Shown here piece after piece: positions 1 through 9,115 of a stretch of 64,000 nt of DNA. The translations under genes were made by a program, and so were the position numbers. Origin of the DNA: Malassezia japonica. Its lineage: Eukaryota; Basidiomycota; Malasseziomycetes; Malasseziales; Malasseziaceae. Position 1 is the stretch's first letter; the number at the start of each line of letters is the position of its first letter. Below the pieces are notes generated by a model that saw only the letters and a program-made list of their open reading frames with translations, was not told the origin of the DNA and made no database searches. The DNA is taken from NCBI RefSeq assembly GCF_029542785.1, contig NC_083370.1, forward strand, positions 558,001-622,000. Reading direction: 5' to 3'.

Positions 1-159
1 TGCACTCCATCTCGCTCGACGAGGCGATCCACGCTGCGCGCATTACTGCCGCGGATATGCACATGAAATACAAAGAGACTAGGTACGTGCTTCTACTGAC
101 GCAGTCTGAGCGGCCTGGCCACCACGGTCAAGATTCCCGTCGCGGTGCCCGAGTGCTAG
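1..159 (+). CDS. L-serine dehydratase, C-terminal end (partial)
   Basis: Only the last 45 or so residues lie in the window. Reading from base 3 and removing a 22-nt intron at 83-104 gives a tail containing ADMHMKYKETSLSGLA and ending VAVPEC. This matches the C-terminus of single-chain iron-sulfur L-serine dehydratases, where a DM-x-KYKETS-GGLA block and a late cysteine are typical. The family deaminates serine to pyruvate and ammonia. Without the splice the frame stops early, so the intron is well supported. The gene continues upstream of the window. The assignment rests on one short conserved block. Confidence 0.7.
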
Positions 160-195
160 TATGTAGGTGTGTATTATCGGTCCTCCTCCACGACC

Positions 196-1812
196 ATGGC
201 GTTTTCGTTCGGAAAGCCGCCGGGCGGCGCGTCTGCGCCGCTGTTTGGCAATGCAAGCGCCACGCCGTCGTTCGGCACTCAGGCGCAGGGAACGCAGGGC
301 GCGCCGGCGGGGCAGGCGGGGCAGTCGGGCTTCTCGTTCGGCAGCACCGCGCCGTCGGGCGGCCTGTTTGGCCAAAAACCCGACGCGAGCGCACAGGCGC
401 CGGGCGCACCGGGCACGCAGACACAGAGCGCCGGGCTCTTTGGCCAGCAAAAGCCGGCGTCGACTGGGATGTTTGGACAGCAGGGGCAGCAGGGGCAGCA
501 GGGGCAGCAGGGCGGATTGTTCGGGCAGTCGGCGCCGGCACAGCAGGGCCAGCAACAAGGCGGCCTCTTTGGCCAGTCGCAGCCGGCGCCGCAGGGCCAG
601 GGCGGTCTCTTTGGGCAGGCATCGCAGCCCGCACAGGGACAGCAGCAGGGCGGGCTCTTTGGCCAGTCGACCCCACAGCCGGCGCAGGGCCAAGGCGGGC
701 TCTTTGGCCAGTCAACACAAAACCAGGCGAGCGGCCTTGGGCAGTCGGCGCCCCCCGCGCCCTCCGGCGGGCTCTTTGGCCAGTCGAGCACACAGCCAGG
801 CCAGCAACAGGGCGGCCTGTTTGGCCAGTCGTCCGCCGCGGCCAAGCCCGGCGGCGGCCTCTTTGGCGCGCAGCCTGCTGGTGCGCAAAAGCCGTCGCTC
901 TTTGGGCAGTCGCAGCCTGCATCCTCCGCGCCGCCCGCGCCCATGGGCCAGTCGACTTCCGCGCCGCAGGACAAGAAACTCGGCGCGCCGCTCAATACGC
1001 AGCTCGAGCAGATCCGAGCGAGCTGGGATACCTCGAATCTGTCTACTTGCCAGTTCCAGCACTACTTGTACAACCGTGCGCCGGATGCGCAAGCGCTCCC
1101 CCAGCTTGCCGTGCGGCGTGCGGATGCCGTTGGCCCGATGCACGATGCGCTGTGGGCGAAAGCGATGCAAGAGAACCCCGAGCCGGACCGCCTATACCCC
1201 GTGCTGGCCGTCGGCTTTGGCGATCTGCAGGCGCGTGCGCGTGCGCAGTCTGCCGAAGCCGGCCGGCAGCACAACAAGCTCGCCGAGCTGTCCAAGCAGC
1301 TTTCTGCGCTGCAGCAGAAGCACGATCTCTCGAACGCCGTCCGTGCACAGTCGGCAATGCTGATGCAGGCGCGTATCCACCAGCGGCTCCTGAGCCTGAT
1401 CAAGGACAGTGCGACGCTCATCCCCGCGCTGCGTGGCCAGACGATGACCGCGAGCGAGGACATGCTCCTCTCGGTGCTCGAGTCGTGCGAGGCGCAGCTG
1501 AACGGCGCGACGAACGAGTACGCGGGTGCGACACAGACGCGCCTGCGTGCGCAGATCAACGAGCTCTGGGCGCAGCTCGGCGTGGTGCGCGCCAAGCGCG
1601 AGGCGCTTGCATCGCAGGGCCGCGTCGACTCGGGCAACACCGAGTGGGCGGTCGTGGACGAGGCGAGCTTTGAGGAGATTACGAGCATCCTCGCCTCGCT
1701 CCAGCAGGGCCTGCTGCACCTGACCAACACGCTCAGCGCGGATACCAAGGCGCTGAACATGGTCTGCGACGGGCTGACCGGCGTCCCGCTCGTCGGCATC
1801 CGGAATCGGTAG
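196..1812 (+). CDS. NUP57: FG nucleoporin Nup57/Nup54
   Basis: This is an intronless gene of 538 residues. Residues 1 to about 265 are a classic FG domain rich in GLFGQ repeats separated by Gln, Pro and Ala linkers, opening with MAFSFGKP. The C-terminal half is predicted helical and coiled-coil and starts near the block STCQFQHYLYN, which resembles the conserved F-x-YLYN element of the Nup54/Nup57 family. That family sits in the Nsp1-Nup49-Nup57 channel complex of the nuclear pore and forms part of the permeability barrier. An open frame extends upstream to a GTG at 169, but the first ATG is at 196 and begins the FG domain directly. The stop lies 9 nt from the stop of the convergent phosphatase gene. 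Confidence 0.88.
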   Translation: MAFSFGKPPGGASAPLFGNASATPSFGTQAQGTQGAPAGQAGQSGFSFGSTAPSGGLFGQKPDASAQAPGAPGTQTQSAGLFGQQKPASTGMFGQQGQQGQQGQQGGLFGQSAPAQQGQQQGGLFGQSQPAPQGQGGLFGQASQPAQGQQQGGLFGQSTPQPAQGQGGLFGQSTQNQASGLGQSAPPAPSGGLFGQSSTQPGQQQGGLFGQSSAAAKPGGGLFGAQPAGAQKPSLFGQSQPASSAPPAPMGQSTSAPQDKKLGAPLNTQLEQIRASWDTSNLSTCQFQHYLYNRAPDAQALPQLAVRRADAVGPMHDALWAKAMQENPEPDRLYPVLAVGFGDLQARARAQSAEAGRQHNKLAELSKQLSALQQKHDLSNAVRAQSAMLMQARIHQRLLSLIKDSATLIPALRGQTMTASEDMLLSVLESCEAQLNGATNEYAGATQTRLRAQINELWAQLGVVRAKREALASQGRVDSGNTEWAVVDEASFEEITSILASLQQGLLHLTNTLSADTKALNMVCDGLTGVPLVGIRNR

Positions 1813-1821
1813 CTGCATAGC

Positions 1822-2834
1822 CTACTTGGGGTCCCACTCTTCCACCGCGCCGTAGAATGCGCCGATGGTGCGCTTCTGCGCGTCGGCGCCCGACTCGCTC
1901 GGCACATCGCCGATCGCACGCACGACGAGGTACTTGCGACCGGTGAGGACCTTGGGCGTGACCGCCGGGGGCCACGCGCCCTGGGCGGCGGCGGCGGCGG
2001 CAGCGTCCTTGGAACCGACCACTGCACAGCCACTGTGTGAGAAAGAATACGTACGCTTCGCGCGCAATCACCATGCCCGCACACACATCCCACGCCCAGC
2101 ACCCAATCTCCCAGTAGAGGTCGAGGCAGCCGGACGCGACGTGCGCAAAGTTGAGCGCCGCCGAGCCGACGGAGCGCACGCCGAGCGCCATCTCGCCGCC
2201 TTGCACGCCGCCGGCTGCGTCGCCGGTGAGGCGCTGGAAGGTGCGCGACTTCATGTCCATCACCTCCTTCGAGCGGTCCGAGCCCCACTCAAACGCAAGG
2301 AGCGCCTGCTTCAGCGACGGCAGCGGCTGGGGCTGCGCGAGGGGGAGCGAGCGGCGCTCGGGGTGCAGCGGCGACGTCATAAACGCGCCGCTGCCTTTGC
2401 GTGCAGCGTACAGATGGCCCATGAACGGCGCAAAGATCACACCGACCACCGGCTCGGACTGGTAGACGAATCCGATAGAGATGCACACGAACGGGAAGCC
2501 CTTGACAAAGTTGGTCGTCCCGTCGATCGGGTCGATGATCCACGTCGGCGCATCGGTGACCTCGGCCTGCTCGCCGGCCGCCCAGCTCTCTTCGCCGATA
2601 AACTGGTGGTCGGGGAAGCGCGCCTTGATCGACTCGCACACGAGCTTCTCCGTGTTCTGGTCGGTCTCGGTCACGAGATCCGCCGTGTTCTTCTTCTCGT
2701 CGAATCCGGCTGTGTCAGCTGGGCGACGTACTCGCATTCTTAAAGCGCGTCTCAGAACCTTCAACAATCGCCTGGCCGGCACGCTGCGAAAGCGCAATCG
2801 CAAAGTCTAGCACCTCGTCCAAGTCCAGCGGCAT
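1822..2834 (-). CDS. Inositol-1-monophosphatase
   Basis: The protein has 322 residues after removal of two 22-nt introns at 2710-2731 and 2033-2054. Diagnostic motifs of the Mg-dependent, Li-sensitive inositol monophosphatase family are in order: DLVTETD, the metal-binding GEES, the core WIIDPIDGTTNFV, and CWAWDVCAG near the C-terminus. The enzyme hydrolyses inositol monophosphates to free inositol. Splicing restores NATGFDEKKNTAD across intron 1 and AREAGCAVVGSKD across intron 2. The start MPLDLDEVLDFA is 45 nt from the divergent Rad51-paralogue start. Confidence 0.92.
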
Positions 2835-2879
2835 CGTGGTCAATGTCCGGGCACGCTCCACGTGGATGTGGAGGCCGCC

Positions 2880-4276
2880 ATGCACGGCCGTGAGGAGGGT
2901 GGGGGCTGGGCGCCGCTGCGTGCTGCCGAGTCGTTCCTCGGGACGCCGCGCAGCGATGTGCAAATGACGCCTTTGTCGCAGATGCCGGTGCCGCAGACGC
3001 AGGAGTCGCCGACGCCGGCGTGGATGGAGCGTCCAACGGCGCTGCTCGAGGACGAGGACGAAGAGGCTGAGGAAACGTGGGGGGACGTCATGGACGAGCC
3101 CGAGGACGAGGACGAGATCGCGCCCATTACACGCGCAAGTCTACGGCTGGAATGCGGGCTTCCAAAACTCGACGCGTTTGCGGGCACAATGCTCACCGGC
3201 GGTGCGTACGCGCCGGGCGAAATGCAGCAGCACCCAGGCGACGAGGCACGCCTGGGCTTTCCGCTGGGGTCCGCGCTCGAGATCGTCGGGCCGCCGGGTA
3301 TCGGCAAAACGACATGGGCCCTGCAAATGGCTGTCGGCGAGCGCATGCACCATATTCTGCACTCGCTCGACCTGGCCCTCGACGAGCTCGGCTCGCAGCT
3401 CGAGGCGGAGCAGGACGCGTGGGACGAGTGGCTCGACGCAAACGTCGTGCCGTGGTGCGCACAGGCCGTACTTGTTGGTACGTCGACATGCTCACCAGAC
3501 ACCGAAGGAAGCATCGTTCCGGAGCGCATCGTGCAGATGGCGCGCTCGACAGTACAGAAACACCTCGATGCGCCGAGCGTCGTGCGGTGGATGAGCGCGT
3601 GCGGCGCCTCGGACACGAATCGCATGCGCCCGAGTCTCGAGCGGTGCGTGCTCCAGGGGCTACACGTCGTCCGCGCCACGTCGCTCGGCGACCTGCTCGC
3701 GTTTCTTGGCGTGGCGGCCAGCAGCGTGCTCAAAGTGCCCGGCCTGCCGCCCCGCACCTCGCTCCTGGTGGTCGACTCGATCTCGTTTTTGCTTCATACC
3801 CATGCCCAGGCGTCGCGCGAGCAGCGGAAATCGCGCGCGGACGCGCTGGCCAATCTCGTCCAAGCACTGACGACGCTGCGCGACTTTTATATCCCCGAGC
3901 ACGACCGCCTCACGGTGATCACCACGGCGCAAATGGCGACGCGCATGCCTGGCGACCGCCGCACGGCCGAGGCCGGGATCGAGTCGGTGCTCGTGCCGTC
4001 GCTCGGCAACACGACAGCGCCGGCGATGCGCGGCTCGTTCGACACGTCGGCGTACGACTGGGGCACGAGCCTCTTGGGGCGCAGCGCGTGGCGGTTCCTG
4101 CTCTTTTACCACGGCGCTCAAGCCGCGCGGTACGTCGTCTTTCTCACGCAGCCACGTCTATATCCAGTCGCGGCCCGAGTCGCACGCGGCGCCGGCGAGT
4201 GATTTGTGCATTGGCTATCGCATAAATGTACGTCGTACGGCTGACGCAGGAGCACGGCATGCTGGAGCCTGCCTAG
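2880..4276 (+). CDS. Rad51-paralogue recombination ATPase
   Basis: The 443-residue protein requires three introns: 3478-3498 (21 nt), 4130-4151 and 4228-4249 (22 nt each). After an acidic, low-complexity N-terminus of about 80 residues comes a RecA/Rad51 core with Walker A GPPGIGKT, the block VLVDTEGSIVPERI that only appears after splicing intron 1, and Walker B SLLVVDSIS. The tail HVYIQSRPES appears after intron 2. The Rad51C/Rad55/Rad57 group mediates homologous recombination, and the spacing of blocks looks closest to Rad51C, but I cannot fix the paralogue. The frame before 2880 begins with GTG, so the first ATG was taken. Its TAG stop shares bases with the stop of the convergent deacylase gene. 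Confidence 0.85.
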
Positions 4277-4864
4277 TGGTTTTTGTCGAACGAGTCGATG
4301 GCTGTGTGAGAGGAGCGACGTACTGATCGTCACAGGGCCGTCGTTCACCAGCGACACGTCCATCATCGCGCCAAACTGGCCGTCTGGGTCAGCGGCGCTA
4401 CGCACTCTTGATGCGCTCGGCCTGGTACGCGCCGCGCATTTTTTCCAAAAACGCCTCGTAGAACGGCTTGGACTCTGCACCGTTCATTGCGCGGTGAAAG
4501 TCGGGCTTGGTCCCTTTGGCGGTCTTGGCATAGAGCGTGAATTGGGAGACTGTATAAGCCAGGACACGCACCACACAGAATCTCACCCCCGAGGTCGCAC
4601 ACATTCACCGCCCACGGCCTGGCCGTCTCGACGTCGACCTTGTTCAGCGCGCCTTGCTCGACGCGTGCGCCTTCTGGCCAGAGCTTGAGGCTGAGGATCT
4701 TTTTGACCAGGATATCGGCGTGCTCGGGCGTGTCGTCATTGCACACGCCGATCAGTGCAAGGAAGCCGGGGCCGGTCTGCGATACCAGCTGCCCGTCCAC
4801 TGGATCAGCACAGGCACCTACCGTGCACAGAGGCTTGCTTCACACGCTGCAGCACGGCGCGCAT
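4273..4864 (-). CDS. DTD1: D-aminoacyl-tRNA deacylase (DTD)
   Basis: This 167-residue protein is hidden by four 22-nt introns at 4800-4821, 4550-4571, 4384-4405 and 4302-4323. Spliced, it starts MRAVLQRVKQASVHVDGQ and carries the family signature SQFTLYAKTAKGTKPDF, which is interrupted in the genomic sequence by intron 2, then a late block close to MMDVSLVNDGPVTITI. DTD hydrolyses D-amino acids mischarged on tRNA, with glycyl-tRNA(Ala) clearance also known for the family. Four introns in about 500 coding bases is the highest density in the window. The stop codon overlaps the Rad51-paralogue stop in the palindrome CTAG. Confidence 0.93.
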
Positions 4865-4902
4865 CGTCGTCTGGGGAGCTTAGTCAGCGATTTTTTGACA
4901 CG

Positions 4903-6213
4903 ATGAGCGACGCTCAGCAGGCCCTTCAGTCGACGCTGCTGCGGCTGTGTGTGCTGTGCGCCACGTCGCTGCAGGCGATCCATCCCAGCCAGGCGCCACA
5001 GGAGACGGTCGATAACGAGGCGGCAAAGCAGGACGGCGCGGCACTCAGCGAACAAATCTACAACGACCTGCATGCCCTCTTGAAAAAGACGCTCAAAGAT
5101 ACCACTGGCCTCTCGCTCGCGATGCGCCCGCCCAAGGGGAGTGTGCAGGATACAGACGCGCCGCTCGCAGGTCTCGATCAAGGAAGCATCGATGCCGCAT
5201 CGGGGCTCCTGCAGTCGCTCGCGACCGATACCGTGCCCAAGATGGCATTCCTCGCGAACCTCGCACAGAAGAATGCCACGGTCTGGTGCCTGACCGAGGC
5301 GGCAGCCAACGACGAGAGCGTTGCACTCGCAAAGGAAATGGGGGCAAAGCTCGTCTATGGCGATGGCGCCAAGGGACGCAAGGCGATCGAGGCAAGTGTC
5401 GGCGTCCTTTTTGCCAGCGAAGTGCGCCAGGCCATTACGGAGGTGGTCGACCTCGTCGCGCAGCTCTGTCAGAGCTTTATGGATATGCGCACACGCACCG
5501 TGCTTGACCGTGCGCAGGCACGCCGCGAAGGAACGACGGCCTCGAACACGCTTCCGCCGCCCACGCGCCAGCTGTCTCTGACGCTCACCAAGAAGCTGTG
5601 GAACTTTTGCGATGGCTTGGCGGGCGAGGGGAGCGCGGAGAAGCACGTCGCACGGCTGCCGCGGAACAATAAGGAGGCGCTCATGAAGGTGTGGAAGCAG
5701 TCGCAGCTCATGCTCCAAGATGGGCTCGACGAGGTCCAGGAGACGATCGAGAACGATGACGACGAGGAAGAGGAAGAGGATGACGACGTCGGCGCGCAGT
5801 GGTCGAAGTCTGTCAAGCTATCCGAGGACGAGCGCCGCGTCGCGCAGCAGGTGTTTGCGCTGCTGCAGAGCGGCATGGCATTGCAGAAAGACGTGCGTCT
5901 TGCGCTCTTCCGCGAAGCACACGCGGATGTGGACTATGATGATGTCGGCGACGCAATGACGGAGCTTGCCGAGGCTCAGGACGATCTCGTGGCAGCGACG
6001 TTGTACGGCGAGGAGGAGGAAGAGGAGGAGAAGGACGACGACGACGACAACGACGACGACAACGAGACCAAGGCGGACGCCGAGCCCCAGTCCAACCTCA
6101 ACGAGGCCGCCAACGCTTACCTTTCTGTATGCGAGCACCTGTGCAACGCCGCCCGCCAGGACACCTCGCTATTGACGTCGGTGAACAAGGCCCACCAGGC
6201 CGTGTTCAAGTAG
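4903..6213 (+). CDS. GCIP / cyclin-D-binding-protein-like
   Basis: This is an intronless gene of 436 residues, starting MSDAQQALQSTLLRL. The N-terminal 290 residues are helical. Blocks such as YNDLHALLKKTLKDTTGLS and FASEVRQAITEVVDLVAQL resemble the Grap2/cyclin-D-interacting (GCIP, CCNDBP1) domain found in many fungi. The C-terminal part has two long acidic runs, around residues 285-300 and 370-395. The function of fungal members is not established. The family assignment comes from overall pattern rather than a catalytic motif. The ORF could be read further upstream to 4654, but that part is antisense to the deacylase gene, so the ATG 38 nt from its start codon was chosen. Confidence 0.5.
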   Translation: MSDAQQALQSTLLRLCVLCATSLQAIHPSQAPQETVDNEAAKQDGAALSEQIYNDLHALLKKTLKDTTGLSLAMRPPKGSVQDTDAPLAGLDQGSIDAASGLLQSLATDTVPKMAFLANLAQKNATVWCLTEAAANDESVALAKEMGAKLVYGDGAKGRKAIEASVGVLFASEVRQAITEVVDLVAQLCQSFMDMRTRTVLDRAQARREGTTASNTLPPPTRQLSLTLTKKLWNFCDGLAGEGSAEKHVARLPRNNKEALMKVWKQSQLMLQDGLDEVQETIENDDDEEEEEDDDVGAQWSKSVKLSEDERRVAQQVFALLQSGMALQKDVRLALFREAHADVDYDDVGDAMTELAEAQDDLVAATLYGEEEEEEEKDDDDDNDDDNETKADAEPQSNLNEAANAYLSVCEHLCNAARQDTSLLTSVNKAHQAVFK

Positions 6214-6225
6214 TATAGTACATAC

Positions 6226-7194
6226 CTATTTACGCACCAGCCCCAGCGCGTTGGGCCCCCGGCGCTTCTTGGCGACCGGCTTAGGCATGGTATTGGCAGG
6301 CTTGGCAAGCGACTGGAGATGCGCGCGTGTCGCGTCGCTAAGCAGACTCGTTGCATCCGGCACGGACTCGACGACTTCTTCGGCCGCTTCGGGCGCTTTT
6401 TGCTTTTTGGTCGGCGTTGGCTTTGCGTCGGAGCCGTTCGGTGCGGCGTCCTCTGGGTCGTTTGGCTTGACAAACTGGGTGCCGTTTGGCTTGGCCTCCT
6501 CTGTGCCGTTTGTCTCGCCCGCGCTGCCGTTCCGCGCGTCGTGGCGCTTGCCAAAGTACTTTTTGACCAGTGCCTCGTCTTCTTCCTCCTCCTGCGACCG
6601 CTCCGTAGTGTCGTGCGCCGCTTCCGGCACCTTGCGCTTGCCCAGCGAGACGCTCTGGAGCACGGTATCTGCGTCTACACGTTCGTGCCGTGCGTTGCGT
6701 GTGCGGATATCTTGGAGTGCATCCATAATCTCCATCTCGCGCTGCGACTCGATCGTGCGTTGCTCGAGCGCCTTCATCGGATCGACCTCCTCTTCCTCCT
6801 CTTCGTCCGAGTCAATTACCGTGATGCGGTTTTCCTCCTTGCGCGGCCCGTCGTTCTCGCGCCACGGCTCAAAGTTGCGTGTCGCACCGTCTTCGGCGGC
6901 ATAATCGGTATTTTTAGGGTCCGTCCGAAAGATGATCTCGGCGCTGCACCGCGTGCACTTGATGTAGAAACGGTAGATGGGAATCCCGTAGTAGTCCTCG
7001 CCCTGCACGATTTCCTTGCGTGCATTAAACTTTTTTCCTTTGTAAATAAACTCTCCGCACGAGTTGCAGCGCATCGAGTACGGCGCCATAAGGCGCACTG
7101 TCTTCTTGTGGCCGGATCCGTGCTTGGTACGGTTGCCCTTGACTGGGTCATAGTCCGGGGGGTAGTACCGGTTGATCACCTTGCGCTCCGACAT
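6226..7194 (-). CDS. YJU2: Splicing factor Yju2/Cwf16 (CCDC94)
   Basis: The 322-residue product begins MSERKVINRYYPPDYDP, the near-invariant opening of the Yju2/CWC16 family. It is followed by a zinc-binding pair, MRCNSCGEFIYKG and FYIKCTRCSAEI (CxxC...CxxC). The middle is acidic (EEEEEEVDP) and helical. The C-terminus is low-complexity with basic ends (KKRRGPNALGL). Yju2 joins the activated spliceosome and promotes branching, the first catalytic step. That is relevant here because introns in this genome carry their branchpoint almost on the acceptor site. An upstream in-frame extension (MLRKLLAAT) lies outside the conserved start and was left out. Confidence 0.93.
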   Translation of the reverse strand: MSERKVINRYYPPDYDPVKGNRTKHGSGHKKTVRLMAPYSMRCNSCGEFIYKGKKFNARKEIVQGEDYYGIPIYRFYIKCTRCSAEIIFRTDPKNTDYAAEDGATRNFEPWRENDGPRKEENRITVIDSDEEEEEEVDPMKALEQRTIESQREMEIMDALQDIRTRNARHERVDADTVLQSVSLGKRKVPEAAHDTTERSQEEEEDEALVKKYFGKRHDARNGSAGETNGTEEAKPNGTQFVKPNDPEDAAPNGSDAKPTPTKKQKAPEAAEEVVESVPDATSLLSDATRAHLQSLAKPANTMPKPVAKKRRGPNALGLVRK

Positions 7195-7235
7195 GGTGGC
7201 GGCGAGAAGCTTACGTAACACTCCACACCATCACC

Positions 7236-7834
7236 ATGGCCTTGTGGGAGACGTCGTAGGTGCATTGGCTCACGCAGGGAGCCGTCGCTGGGTGCACAGG
7301 CGCTCGCTGGCGCCGTATCAGTTCTAGCGCTGATTTTGGCCGTGCGCACCGCGTACCGTACGCTGCGAAGCACGGCCGCGCTCGTGTTTTGGCTCGCAAA
7401 GTGGGGCGTCGTGCTGTATGCCGTGCTCCTCGCCTACCTATGGTACACACACGACACGCCGAGCTCGACGCACCATGCGCTCGCGAGCATCAACTCGCTC
7501 TTTCAGGGTAGGTCGGTCGACTGACGCAGCATCGTCAACGACCCTTTTTACACTCGCCGTGCGCGCCTTGCAGCAGCCGGGCGCGCTTGGCACGCTTGCC
7601 CACCAGGTCCAGGACGCGCTGAATCCGCCGAGACGGCGGCGTGCGCCACGGACACGCTCGCGTGCGCGGCGCGCGACGGCGACTGCGCAGCCGGTCGACG
7701 AGCTGCTCGACGCGCTGGGCCTGCGAGACGTGTTGGATACCGTCGTGGCGTTTGACCCTGCGGCGCACGCGGGGATTGCGCAGGACACGCTGCCGAAGCG
7801 CGAGAAAAAGTCGCACTTTTGGAAATATAGCTAG
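7236..7834 (+). CDS. Small two-helix membrane protein, unidentified
   Basis: Two 22-nt introns at 7256-7277 and 7508-7529 join three exons into 184 residues starting MALWETSEPSLGAQALAG. Two hydrophobic stretches (about residues 14-30, AGAVSVLALILAV, and 42-62, ending VVLYAVLLAYLWY) predict membrane segments separated by a basic loop. The C-terminal 100 residues are soluble and Arg-rich and end KSHFWKYS. The shape, short with paired membrane segments, recalls nuclear-envelope Apq12-type proteins, but I see no decisive motif and this is speculation. The stop codon overlaps that of the convergent F-box-like gene in CTAG. Both splice joins keep one open frame, which supports the gene being real. 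Confidence 0.6.
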
Positions 7835-9051
7835 GCAAGGTTGTCGATACCCCACACTTCGGGCGAGGGCGGCGAGGGCGACGTGCGTGCCTCGTGCCAA
7901 AACAGCGGGGGCGTTGGCGGCGACGACCGCGGCGAGGGCGTCGGCGGAGCGTCGGCGTCCGCATGCACATTGCGTGCCTCGTACGGAACAAGAGTCTCGT
8001 CGATCGTGTACGCCATATCGTCGCATGCCCCGTGAAAGTTCCAGTGCTGGCCGTCGAGCGCACGTGCCAACATCCAGTCGGTGTACACGCCTGGATGCGC
8101 GCGGTGCGTCGGCTCCCACGGCTGCGCCGGTGCCGTAGCAGTAACGAGTGCGATGCGCAGCACACGCCCCGCGCTTCCGACACGCAGCGCAGCGACGGCC
8201 GGGCGCAAATGGCGCGTCGCGCCGACCCAGTGTTCTTCGTCGTGGCCGACGAGCAAGATGTGCTCGAGGTGTGTGCACGCGTCGACGATCGCCTGGAGTA
8301 CCGGTGCGGGGCTCTTTCCTCCGTGGGCGTCTACAAAGCTCGGCATGATCAGAGCGAGATGTGAGAGGCGCGGCAGTGCGCCGAGTGCTGCGGCCGTGCG
8401 TACCGACAAACGGCACCGTGGCCCGTACAGCTGGAGGTGCGTGAGCGCGTCCCACGGCGCCGGCGGCTCGCCCGCGTACCACACGGCGTCGACCGCGTCC
8501 CCCGCCCACGGGCTCTGCAGGCAGACGAGCTCCTGGAGCGAAGCACGTGCCTCTCCGAGTCCCCCCGCGCCGTCGCGCGTGTCGAGCGCGAGTGGCTCGC
8601 ACTCGATCCGGAGCGAAGTGAGCGACGTGCACCTGCGCAGGACCATGCGGAGGAGCGGCGCCGTCTGTGTGCCAAAGAGCTTGGTGTGCGTGACGCCGTC
8701 AAAGAGTGCTGCGGCGCGTCCTTTGGTATCCTGCAGTACGCTGATCGTGTGCGTATGCCGTGCCACGAGCTTCCCCAGTCCCAGCACGTTCTTGGTGATG
8801 CTGAAGCAAAAGTGCCGGAGCGCGTCTTCCCCCCGTAGCACGATATCCGGCAAGAGGTAGTGCCCCCACAAGCGCACAAACCATGCCCTGCACGTCCGCG
8901 CGAGGCGCACCGCCGCCCGCCGTGGCTCCTCCTCCATGGCCGCTGCGTCGAGCGCTATCTCTTTCAGGACACTCATCGGCAGGCGCGGCGGCGTCGCCGG
9001 CGCCGCCCGTGCGCACGTCCCTCCGTGGATCGTTTCGAGCGCGCCGTGCAT
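7831..9051 (-). CDS. F-box-like / leucine-rich protein, unidentified
   Basis: This is an intronless gene of 406 residues. Near the N-terminus, LPMSVLKEIALDAAAM followed by LARTCRAWFVRLWGHYLLP fits the general pattern of fungal F-box-like domains (LP..VL..I......L..TCR....). The middle contains degenerate leucine-rich segments such as SLTSLRIECEPLAL and ALTHLQLYGPRC. The C-terminus is Pro/Ser-rich and disordered. F-box proteins are SCF ubiquitin-ligase adaptors, but no substrate can be inferred. The frame runs a few codons further 5' on a TTG; the first ATG at 9051 was taken. It diverges from the ataxin-2 homologue with about 64 nt between start codons. Confidence 0.5.
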   Translation of the reverse strand: MHGALETIHGGTCARAAPATPPRLPMSVLKEIALDAAAMEEEPRRAAVRLARTCRAWFVRLWGHYLLPDIVLRGEDALRHFCFSITKNVLGLGKLVARHTHTISVLQDTKGRAAALFDGVTHTKLFGTQTAPLLRMVLRRCTSLTSLRIECEPLALDTRDGAGGLGEARASLQELVCLQSPWAGDAVDAVWYAGEPPAPWDALTHLQLYGPRCRLSVRTAAALGALPRLSHLALIMPSFVDAHGGKSPAPVLQAIVDACTHLEHILLVGHDEEHWVGATRHLRPAVAALRVGSAGRVLRIALVTATAPAQPWEPTHRAHPGVYTDWMLARALDGQHWNFHGACDDMAYTIDETLVPYEARNVHADADAPPTPSPRSSPPTPPLFWHEARTSPSPPSPEVWGIDNLA

Positions 9052-9115
9052 GAACACCGCCAAGCCACGTGGCAGTCACGCGAACCACGCTCCGCGCCGG
9101 CGCTGGGGCACCGCG

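Noticed and set aside
9050..9115. Upstream ATG at 9050 as the start of the ataxin-2 homologue
   Set aside because: It would overlap the start codon of the divergent F-box-like gene and adds no conserved sequence.
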